8,806 bases of DNA. Source: Thermoplasmata archaeon (GTDB lineage Archaea > Thermoplasmatota > Thermoplasmata > Thermoplasmatales > Thermoplasmataceae). The stretch covers positions 1 through 8,806 of the forward strand of contig JAKAYH010000070.1 in assembly GCA_021826835.1 (NCBI GenBank), written 5' to 3'. Position numbers and translations under genes: made by a program. This document shows positions 1 through 5,023 of this stretch, piece by piece. Positions within the stretch are counted from its first letter, which is position 1; each line of letters begins with the position of its first letter. The notes beneath the pieces were generated by a model. That model was not told the DNA's origin. It searched no databases and was given only the letters and a program-made list of their open reading frames with translations.

Positions 1-278
1 TATGGCAGTGCAAGACTGTTCCTTCTCGTGATCCTCCTGACTGTTTTTATGTTCACATGAATTCCTGAATTGCGTAGAATAGCCCATATCCTCCTGTATC
101 CATATGTTGTCCTTTCTCCTGAGATCCGGATTATTTCAGATTCAATGTTTTCAGATATCCTGGATTTCACTGTTCCTGATCTCCCTGTCTTTCTGTAATA
201 GATTGTTGACCTTGGAATATCCATTGCCCTGGATATACGTGATACAGTCATCTCTTTTCTGAGAATGTCAACAGTCAT
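1..278 (-). CDS. IS3-family transposase OrfB, N-terminal 92 codons (partial)
   Basis: This is an open frame from ATG (276-278) to the left edge, encoding the beginning of the catalytic subunit of an IS3-type transposase. Visible parts are a short basic N-terminal helical region (residues 1-35, with SRISRAMDIPRSTIYY resembling the usual recognition helix) and the family's TYGYRRIWAIL block near residues 58-68, followed by IKTVRRI, which corresponds to the HTH_21-type region before the integrase core. The DDE core residues are outside the window. The frame is -1 relative to orfA and stays open upstream of the ATG through the slippery tract. The functional enzyme is therefore probably an OrfAB fusion made by frameshifting, and the ATG may give only a minor separate OrfB. 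No disabling change is visible in the part present. Confidence 0.85.
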   Translation of the reverse strand, partial: MTVDILRKEMTVSRISRAMDIPRSTIYYRKTGRSGTVKSRISENIESEIIRISGERTTYGYRRIWAILRNSGIHVNIKTVRRITRRNSLALP

Positions 279-280
279 CC

Positions 281-553
281 TTATTTCCTCCCCTGTCGAC
301 TTTTTTTTAAAGCATCTATTACAAGTGCCTGATCACCAACCAGTCTCTTGAGATCATCTATCTCCTTCTGATATGTATTTCCCTTTGATGATTCACCAAG
401 TGCCCTGCTTCCACCATCAATGAACTTCTCCTTCCATCTGTTAAGCTGTACAACAGATATTCCATGTCTCCTGCACAATTCAGCAATGTTTGTTGCTGTA
501 AGTGATTCGATCACGATCTCTATCTTCTGCTCAACAGTGTATTTATCTGCCAT
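281..553 (-). CDS. IS3-family transposase OrfA (helix-turn-helix subunit)
   Basis: The 90-residue protein binds the ends of the insertion sequence and, when fused to OrfB by frameshifting, forms the transposase. Residues about 8-45 are a Transposase_8-type helix-turn-helix: an EQKIEIVIESL helix, then NIAELCRRHGIS and VVQLNRWKEKF with the conserved tryptophan at residue 40. Residues about 62-84 form a short amphipathic helix (I65, L68, L71, then L77 and L82) like the leucine zipper used for dimerisation. Length is normal for the family. The ATG at 551-553 is supported by a GGTGATC ribosome site 4 nt upstream. The gene ends at TAA 281-283, two bases before the ATG of orfB. It appears intact. 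Confidence 0.9.
   Translation of the reverse strand: MADKYTVEQKIEIVIESLTATNIAELCRRHGISVVQLNRWKEKFIDGGSRALGESSKGNTYQKEIDDLKRLVGDQALVIDALKKSRQGRK
300..311 (-). promoter_or_regulatory. Probable -1 programmed frameshift site (T TTA AAA within T3A8G)
   Basis: On the minus strand the end of orfA reads gct tta aaa aaa agt. This contains the canonical slippery heptamer T TTA AAA and also an A8 run followed by G. A slip of -1 here gives ttt aaa aaa aag tcg, and this frame is open straight into orfB with no stop, so it would yield an OrfAB fusion. The position near the end of orfA is where IS3 elements normally shift. The frames and the heptamer are seen directly; use of the site is inferred from the family. 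Confidence 0.7.
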
Positions 554-557
554 GTCA

Positions 558-564
558 GATCACC
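558..564 (-). promoter_or_regulatory. Ribosome binding site of orfA (GGTGATC)
   Basis: The minus strand reads GGTGATC 4 nt before the ATG of orfA. This is an exact complement of the GATCACC found at the 3' end of archaeal 16S rRNA, and it decides the start at 551-553. Confidence 0.7.
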
Positions 565-606
565 CTATCCACAGGTGCACATTAGGTTCGTAAAACCCCC
601 TCTGGA

Positions 607-670
607 CTCCCCCTTATATACCTTTAACAGTATATTATCTCTATTATAAGTGTCCAAGTGATAAGGGGAG
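607..670. repeat. Imperfect inverted repeat around the transposase promoter region
   Basis: CTCCCCCTTAT (607-617) is matched in inverse by ATAAGGGGAG (661-670), with one extra C in the left arm and 43 nt between the arms. It brackets the TATA-like sequences and the candidate IS end near 656. It could be an operator or part of the IS terminus; the sequence alone does not say which. Confidence 0.4.
613..620 (-). promoter_or_regulatory. TATA box of the transposase promoter
   Basis: The minus strand carries TATATAAG preceded by AAAGG, a good archaeal TATA element. A start about 25 nt downstream would fall near 588-592 and leave a leader of about 35 nt containing the ribosome site. A second A/T-rich stretch, TATAATAG at about 640-647, is less well placed. 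Confidence 0.5.
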
Positions 671-689
671 CACATCATGTTACACAATT

Positions 690-1193
690 GTTAAAAAGTC
701 AATTTAACACATGCTATTTGCCAACATTTGCATGCTAATTTAAAATATTAACATGTTAATTCTATACCCCGTAGATTTAACACAGAATTAACAACTTTGG
801 CGGTTATATTATCTCTCTACGAATACGTGTCATACAGGCTCTAATACATATCTGCAATGCCGCGATCTGCAAAATTACATGGTAATTCTGTTAGAACTTA
901 AATAGCATTTACCATGTAATTTACATGTTAATTGCGTGTTAATTCTCGCCATTCTTAGATTTAACACAAGAATAGACAAAAAAAGGTGTTAATTCTCCTA
1001 ATATACATAGCATAAAAATGCAGTATTCTGCGTGTTCGAGATAAAATGGCGTCATGTAATTTACTACCAATGAAATGGCGCTTGAATTAACAAAATTAGG
1101 TGCTATTTCATGGTTTTAAAAATTATCCTGTATAGACCCCTTTATAGGGTGTAAAATGACCCTAAAAACGACTACCGTCTTAGTAGAATTAAC
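690..1193. repeat. Non-coding region dense in GTTAATTC-type repeats, palindromes and hairpins
   Basis: The stretch between the IS and the GT2 gene has no convincing gene but is far from random. The octamer GTTAATTC or its inverse GAATTAAC occurs exactly at 755-762, 785-792, 938-945, 988-995, 1084-1091 and 1186-1193. Two of these sit in matching hairpin-like units: GTTAATTCTA/TAGATTTAAC (755-764 with 772-781) and GTGTTAATTCT/AGATTTAACAC (936-946 with 957-967), each with one mismatch. A 14-bp perfect palindrome, ATTAACATGTTAAT, lies at 747-760. The 12-mer CATGTAATTTAC is repeated at 913-924 and 1053-1064. AAATGGCG is repeated at 1044-1051 and 1073-1080, 29 nt apart. Possible roles are a multi-site operator, a replication or partition locus, or remnants of small repeated elements. 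None can be chosen from sequence alone. Confidence 0.65.
872..922. repeat. Perfect 14-bp inverted repeat with 23-nt spacer
   Basis: AAATTACATGGTAA (872-885) is the exact reverse complement of TTACCATGTAATTT (909-922). In RNA it would form a stem-loop with a 23-nt loop; in DNA it could be a pair of oppositely oriented protein-binding sites. It lies inside the repeat-rich region and shares its CATGTAATTT half with a further copy at 1053-1062. No T-tract follows it, so a terminator role is not supported. Confidence 0.6.
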
Positions 1194-1231
1194 TAAAATG
1201 AACAGTTTAGACGATGCAAAGAATGAGTGGT

Positions 1232-1237
1232 AAAAAA
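1232..1237 (-). terminator. Possible T-tract terminator downstream of the GT2 gene
   Basis: On the minus strand, a T6 run followed by ACCACTC lies about 100 nt beyond the stop of the GT2 gene. A further T7 run lies at 978-984. Archaeal transcription can end at such oligo-T tracts without a hairpin. Support is only the tract and its position. Confidence 0.2.
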
Positions 1238-1247
1238 TAGATGTTAC

Positions 1248-1352
1248 ATGTCACATGCAACACTTAGACAGAATCGTGAAGGTTTGACGCTATAAGAGAG
1301 AGTTGAAAAGATTGGAATTTCATATTATGAAAGAGGAATTCATTTTATGTAC
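1248..1352 (+). pseudogene. Possible relic of a Cro/XRE-type helix-turn-helix regulator
   Basis: Read from the ATG at 1248-1250, the plus strand gives LRQNREGLTL, then a TAA stop at 1293-1295, then ERVEKIGIS and YYERGI in the same frame. The order and spacing of these blocks mirror the start of small Cro/XRE repressors, in which an LRxxREGLTL-like first helix leads to an ELAxKxGIS recognition unit and a xxYERG end. The copy has a stop in place of a helix residue and seems to lack a few residues before YYERGI. It then runs into the antisense 3' end of the GT2 gene, so the remainder is missing. It could be a decayed regulator cut by rearrangement. The match is short and could be chance. Confidence 0.35.
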
Positions 1353-2593
1353 CTGTCTACTATATTTGAAAGAGATTTTATAATCTCAGGAACGTTAATA
1401 TTCCCGTGAATTTTAGATTGAGTGGGGCGAGGTGTAGCGTTTGTAAGAGAATTAAAATAATCAGGATCCCTTTCTCTGATTATACTGTTACCTTCACCAT
1501 ATCTTACAAATCTTGAAATGAATTTCATAAGCGACTCGTCATTATGATTATAGCCATAATTGTGCTGAACAATAACGTGGTCTGCAGGGAGAATTTTGTG
1601 CCCTTTGTTTTTTGCCCTTATACAGAAGTCAATGTCTTCTCCAGCGGCCAGCGGGAAGTTCTCATCAAACCTCAAGCCTTCCCTCAAAATATTGCTGGGA
1701 CAGATCATTACGCATGTGGTTCCATAAACTAAACTACTCAAATTGCTTTGACTCTCGTATACACCGTTCAGTGTTCCATCAATATCATGAAACAGATCAT
1801 AGCATGTATCGCCATAACTTTGAATTTTTGGTGTGTAAATATCATTTCCAAGAACTGCAATATCACATAAAGATTCAAATGAGCTGTCAATTGGGTTGAC
1901 AACATCATCATCCATGAATATTATCAGATCTGAATCTGCCTTGAGCGCTCTTTCTATGCCCAAGTTCCTCGCCGAGGCTGGACCACGATCATTCTCAACA
2001 TTTATCACTTCAACCTTGTGGAATTTGTTAAAACTGGATATTTCCTGATTTGGAAGGTTTCCGACTATCCAGATTCCAGCCAATCTTTTCCAGAGTGAGA
2101 TAGAATTGATCAGTCTTTTCAATCTAATAATAGAAGTCTCATCTTTTTTATTCATATTTGTTGGTATAATTACTCCTGCAGTATATCCGTCAATCTTTTC
2201 GGCAACAGTACCACCTCTATCCACACTTTCACTCATCCTTGCTCTCAAGCTATTGGAAGGAATTTTTGAATGAACTTTCGCTCTACTAAACCCATACCAT
2301 AGTGAGTAGGAAGATATCAGATTGAGGGTGATTATGGTTGATATTGTATTCTCTGAAAAACCTTCTTCTCTCAACTCCGCTTTCTTTCCCGATAGATAGA
2401 ATGATAATCCCTTTAATTCGTTCAAGTGATCCTTTAAAACTTTGTAGAAATTGATACCTGTTAACAGTGAAAGAACTTCGGAGAAGGCGAACATTCCAAT
2501 TACGTCATCGCACGGGTCTGAGTGGTCATTCATTTTCAATTTGTGAGACAGTAAAGCTCCAGTCAATATGATCGGAAGATAGATTATGTACAA
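1340..2593 (-). CDS. GT2-like (GT-A fold) glycosyltransferase with an unrecognised N-terminal domain
   Basis: It is predicted to transfer a sugar from a nucleotide donor, probably onto a lipid-linked or surface glycan. In the 417-residue form, the GT-A domain covers about residues 136-375. It begins with TAGVIIPT and continues with GPASARNLGIERA (204-216), the metal-binding aspartates in FMDDDVV (226-232), and GEDIDFCIRAKNKGH (318-332), which matches the [E/D]D-containing acceptor/catalytic-base motif. Residues about 21-130 form an additional mostly helical domain (FSEVLSLLTGINFY, LNELKGLSFYLSGKK) that I do not recognise. The start is uncertain. 2591-2593 is TTG with no clear ribosome site, while the next candidate is ATG at 2531-2533 (residue 21). 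The frame is open upstream to a stop near 2730 but offers no ATG or GTG. With the TTG start the first 16 residues are hydrophobic and could be membrane-seeking. It is transcribed away from the GT4 gene. Activity class is secure; donor and acceptor are unknown. Confidence 0.8.
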   Translation of the reverse strand: MYIIYLPIILTGALLSHKLKMNDHSDPCDDVIGMFAFSEVLSLLTGINFYKVLKDHLNELKGLSFYLSGKKAELREEGFSENTISTIITLNLISSYSLWYGFSRAKVHSKIPSNSLRARMSESVDRGGTVAEKIDGYTAGVIIPTNMNKKDETSIIRLKRLINSISLWKRLAGIWIVGNLPNQEISSFNKFHKVEVINVENDRGPASARNLGIERALKADSDLIIFMDDDVVNPIDSSFESLCDIAVLGNDIYTPKIQSYGDTCYDLFHDIDGTLNGVYESQSNLSSLVYGTTCVMICPSNILREGLRFDENFPLAAGEDIDFCIRAKNKGHKILPADHVIVQHNYGYNHNDESLMKFISRFVRYGEGNSIIRERDPDYFNSLTNATPRPTQSKIHGNINVPEIIKSLSNIVDRYIK

Positions 2594-2692
2594 GGTAATT
2601 AAGCATTTCCAGATAAGCGATTTTAATGTGAATTCAAATTGACCCTCCTTTCGATTATTAAATGAAATTTTATCTAGGGGAAGATTCCTGAA

Positions 2693-3019
2693 ATGTGGAA
2701 TAGCTTTTTAATATGGCAGTTGAGTCATAATCTGAGATTTCCCAAAACACTGAATGCACCTTCAAAGCGAGGACACGTAAAGAACCTTATACATCTGCGT
2801 TTTCGTAAATGGTACAAGGGGATTGGAACAATTGGCAATTCACTCTACCCGCCATATCAGATCCTATGGATTTTGATTAGATCGGATCTATTCTATCTGG
2901 TTCCGTCACAAAATACAATCAGAAATAAAGAATATTCAATTATGATCAAATACGAGGTGAAGATTCTATTTTTTCAGCAATCACATTCTCGCAAATCCAG
3001 AGATAAAAATAGAAACTGA
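2693..3019 (+). other. Open frame of 108 codons in the inter-glycosyltransferase gap; doubtful gene
   Basis: The gap 2594-3092 (499 bases) holds one plus-strand open frame starting at ATG 2693. The predicted product is basic and rich in aromatic residues (for example FRKWYKGIG and PPYQILW) and ends in a run of charged residues. I recognise no family, there is no ribosome site or well-placed TATA box before it, and composition offers no clear support for coding. The minus strand here has frequent stops. The gap most likely contains the divergent promoters of the two flanking glycosyltransferases plus possible gene debris. One oddity is a strong GGAGGG on the minus strand (2643-2648) with no matching in-frame start for the GT2 gene. 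Confidence 0.2.
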
Positions 3020-3064
3020 ATCAGAAAAATAATAGATTGTCCCTAAATAAACTGGAGATTAAGA

Positions 3065-3072
3065 TTTTATAG
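3065..3072 (+). promoter_or_regulatory. TATA box of a leaderless promoter for the GT4 gene
   Basis: TTTTATAG is centred about 25 nt before the ATG at 3093, preceded by a purine-rich GGAGATTAAGA that could serve as the BRE. At the usual archaeal spacing transcription would begin at or next to the start codon, giving a leaderless mRNA. This agrees with the lack of any Shine-Dalgarno sequence before this gene. Confidence 0.6.
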
Positions 3073-3092
3073 TAACTATAAATTTCCATTCA

Positions 3093-4391
3093 ATGAAAAT
3101 CCTTCAGGTAATACATGGTTATCCACCTGAGTACAATGCAGGCTCTGAGAATTATACGAAGACAATTACTGAGGAACTTTTAAAGAGAGGAAATGAAGTC
3201 TTTATTTTCAGTAGGGAAGAAAACCCATTTTTACCTGAGTATAACCTAAGAAGAGATGTAGAGAATAATGGTGCTCTGGTAAGATATACTATTAACCTTT
3301 ATAGGACGAAAGATAGATATTTAAGCGAAGAGGTCAATGTTAAGCTAAGAGGAATTCTTGAAACCGTCAAGCCAGATATTGTACACTTTCAGCATCTGAA
3401 CCACCTTTCACTTTCCCTACCATCTGAGGTTAAAAAAATGAACATCCCTTCTGTTTACACATTGAATGGTTTCTGGCTTATGTGTCCAAGAGGCCAATTC
3501 CTTCAATGGAATTTAAACGGTGAACCATGGAATTCCTGTGATGGGCAGGAAGATAGTAAATGCGCACGGATTTGTTACAGTCGATATTTTACAGGTAAGG
3601 ATGATGACAGAAAGGACGTTGACTATTGGACAGGTTGGGTAAATTCCAGAATGGAGTTTGCGAGAAAGGCGGTAAGGGACGTTGATTTGTTTATTTCCCC
3701 TTCCAGAACTCTAATCGAAAGCTTCAAAACATATTTTCCACATGAAGCAGAGAAAGTTTCCCTTCTCGACTATGGTTTCAATCTTAATAAGTTATCAAAC
3801 AGAATAAGGGAAAAGGAGGAGCAATTCGTTTTTGGGTATATTGGCACTCATATTCCTGCAAAAGGTGTTGATTATCTGATAAGGGCTTTTGCAAATATGA
3901 AATTGAAAGCAAAATTAAGAATTTGGGGTAGATATCGATCAGATAGTACCACATTTCTGAGAAAATTATCAGAGAAAGTTTCGGAAAATGAAAATAACTC
4001 CATAGAGTGGATGGGAGAATTTAATGGAGATAAAATTGTTGAAGAAGTGTTCAATAAAGTTGATGCCATCGTAGTCCCATCAATTTGGCTGGAGAATTCC
4101 CCTCTGGTAATTCATGAAGCTCAACAGGTGGGTGTGCCAGTTATAGCTGCAGCCACTGGTGGCATGAAGGAATATGTGGAAAATGAAAGAAATGGTCTTC
4201 TATTCGAGTTCAGAAGCATTGAATCGTTAACTACGCAGATGGAAAAATTCGTCCAAAATCCTGAACTTGCAAAGAGGTTGGGAAATTCAAGATACCTTTA
4301 TTCGGATACCGGTGATGTACAATCTGTTGAATTCCATGTAGATAGGCTAATGGAATTTTATACTAAATTAATGCATGAGTCACGAATCTAA
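3093..4391 (+). CDS. GT4-family (GT-B fold) glycosyltransferase
   Basis: This is a retaining-type glycosyltransferase of 432 residues, normal for GT4 enzymes that extend polysaccharides or glycolipids at the cytoplasmic face of the membrane. The N-terminal Rossmann domain (1-235) shows the GYPPEYNAGSENYT acceptor-side loop (9-22), FQHLNHLS (99-106) and TLNGFWLMCPRG (123-134). A four-cysteine segment follows (C131, C149, C157, C161), typical of a GT4 subgroup with CPRG...C...KC..C and possibly holding a metal or disulfides. The C-terminal domain (245-400) has GYIGTHIPAKGVDYLIRAF (248-266), IWGR, and the donor-binding E-x7-E motif (E334 and E342 in ENSPLVIHE), then GVPVIAAATGG and ERNGLLF. There is no signal peptide. 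The ATG is fixed by the leaderless promoter. Its stop overlaps by 4 nt the stop of the convergent phosphatase gene. Family is certain; sugar specificity cannot be read. Confidence 0.9.
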   Translation: MKILQVIHGYPPEYNAGSENYTKTITEELLKRGNEVFIFSREENPFLPEYNLRRDVENNGALVRYTINLYRTKDRYLSEEVNVKLRGILETVKPDIVHFQHLNHLSLSLPSEVKKMNIPSVYTLNGFWLMCPRGQFLQWNLNGEPWNSCDGQEDSKCARICYSRYFTGKDDDRKDVDYWTGWVNSRMEFARKAVRDVDLFISPSRTLIESFKTYFPHEAEKVSLLDYGFNLNKLSNRIREKEEQFVFGYIGTHIPAKGVDYLIRAFANMKLKAKLRIWGRYRSDSTTFLRKLSEKVSENENNSIEWMGEFNGDKIVEEVFNKVDAIVVPSIWLENSPLVIHEAQQVGVPVIAAATGGMKEYVENERNGLLFEFRSIESLTTQMEKFVQNPELAKRLGNSRYLYSDTGDVQSVEFHVDRLMEFYTKLMHESRI

Positions 4392-5023
4392 TCTGGATAA
4401 TGTAATGGATACCACTTTCCCCGCCAGTAGAGTTTGTAGCCGGATGAATTCCTCAGTATTATTGTCCCCTCCAAAAATGTGGGAAATATTATATCGGGAT
4501 TGGTTGTTTTGAGAGCAAACCCTACTACGGGTGCTATGACTGCATCGTGGGAAATGAACACAGGGACCTTTCCATTATGGGTTTTTAACTCTTTAGAGAT
4601 GAAATTTAAAAGATCACTAAATCCAAGCTTGAAGTCTTTCATACCAGGCACATTCTCCCCGCTTAATAATCGCTTTATTAATTTGTGAATTCCAAGATCT
4701 ATGAAAGATTTAAAGGCTATTTGGTCATCCTCAATCCAGGCACCGGGATCTCCTAGCTTCTTGCTTATCTTAATTCTGTGATTAGTCCCGGAACCATAAA
4801 CAATCCACGAAGCGGTCTGAACGCATCTTATTATTGGGCTGGTATATATATCTCCCAGTGTTTCTTTCATTTCCATTCCCATGTTAAAAGCATCATGTTT
4901 GCCATTAACGGTTAAAGTAATTGTATGGCTGGCTTCATTTGGTATTACATTACCGCGTTCCGCATGCCTTATCAGCAATGCATAATGGTCACCATTATTT
5001 ATTTTCAAGTCAGGAAATTTCAC
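4388..5023 (-). CDS. Histidine phosphatase superfamily protein
   Basis: It probably removes a phosphate from a small metabolite. In this setting a sugar phosphate or phosphorylated intermediate is likely, but that is inferred. The 211-residue chain has LLIRHAERG (residues 17-24), the RHxxR/G motif in which H20 would form the phosphohistidine, then SPIIRCVQTA (62-71) with the phosphate-binding R66, and SHDAVIAP (158-165) with the second histidine H159. Asp160 directly after it recalls the HD pair of branch-2 enzymes, though the overall size is that of small branch-1 phosphatases. It starts at GTG 5021-5023 directly after the stop of the methyltransferase, with a GGTGA site inside that gene's last codons, so translation should be coupled. 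It is the last gene of the operon, and its stop overlaps the stop of the opposing GT4 gene. It has no signal peptide, so a cytoplasmic role is expected. Confidence 0.85.
   Translation of the reverse strand: MKFPDLKINNGDHYALLIRHAERGNVIPNEASHTITLTVNGKHDAFNMGMEMKETLGDIYTSPIIRCVQTASWIVYGSGTNHRIKISKKLGDPGAWIEDDQIAFKSFIDLGIHKLIKRLLSGENVPGMKDFKLGFSDLLNFISKELKTHNGKVPVFISHDAVIAPVVGFALKTTNPDIIFPTFLEGTIILRNSSGYKLYWRGKWYPLHYPD

Larger units (their letters stand above)
1..656 (-). mobile_element. IS3-family insertion sequence, 5' portion (truncated by window edge)
   Basis: The layout is that of an IS3-family element read on the minus strand: promoter, small helix-turn-helix orfA, an A-rich slippery tract, and orfB in the -1 frame with the typical N-terminal YGYRRI region. 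The DDE catalytic core and the far terminal repeat lie beyond position 1, so neither completeness nor the target-site duplication can be judged. The near end is uncertain. A candidate is position 656, where the minus strand begins TGGACACTT, which fits the TG...CA ends usual in this family and leaves about 100 nt of leader before orfA. Family assignment is firm; the boundary is a guess. Confidence 0.75.

Noticed and set aside
1136..1150. ACCCCTTTATAGGGT as a promoter or operator for a plus-strand gene
   Set aside because: The near-palindrome contains a TATA-like core, but the only downstream candidate is the doubtful regulator relic, so there is nothing to confirm a promoter.
690..1200. CRISPR array in the repeat-rich region
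   Set aside because: The repeats are 8-14 bases, occur on both strands and at irregular distances. There are no 24-37-base direct repeats with uniform spacers and no cas genes.
1612..1899. Plus-strand open frame of 95 codons inside the GT2 gene
   Set aside because: It lies fully antisense to a gene with clear glycosyltransferase motifs; its product has no recognisable features and no ribosome site.
3872..4069. Minus-strand open frame inside the GT4 gene
   Set aside because: It is antisense to the donor-binding domain of a well-supported gene and has no independent signal.
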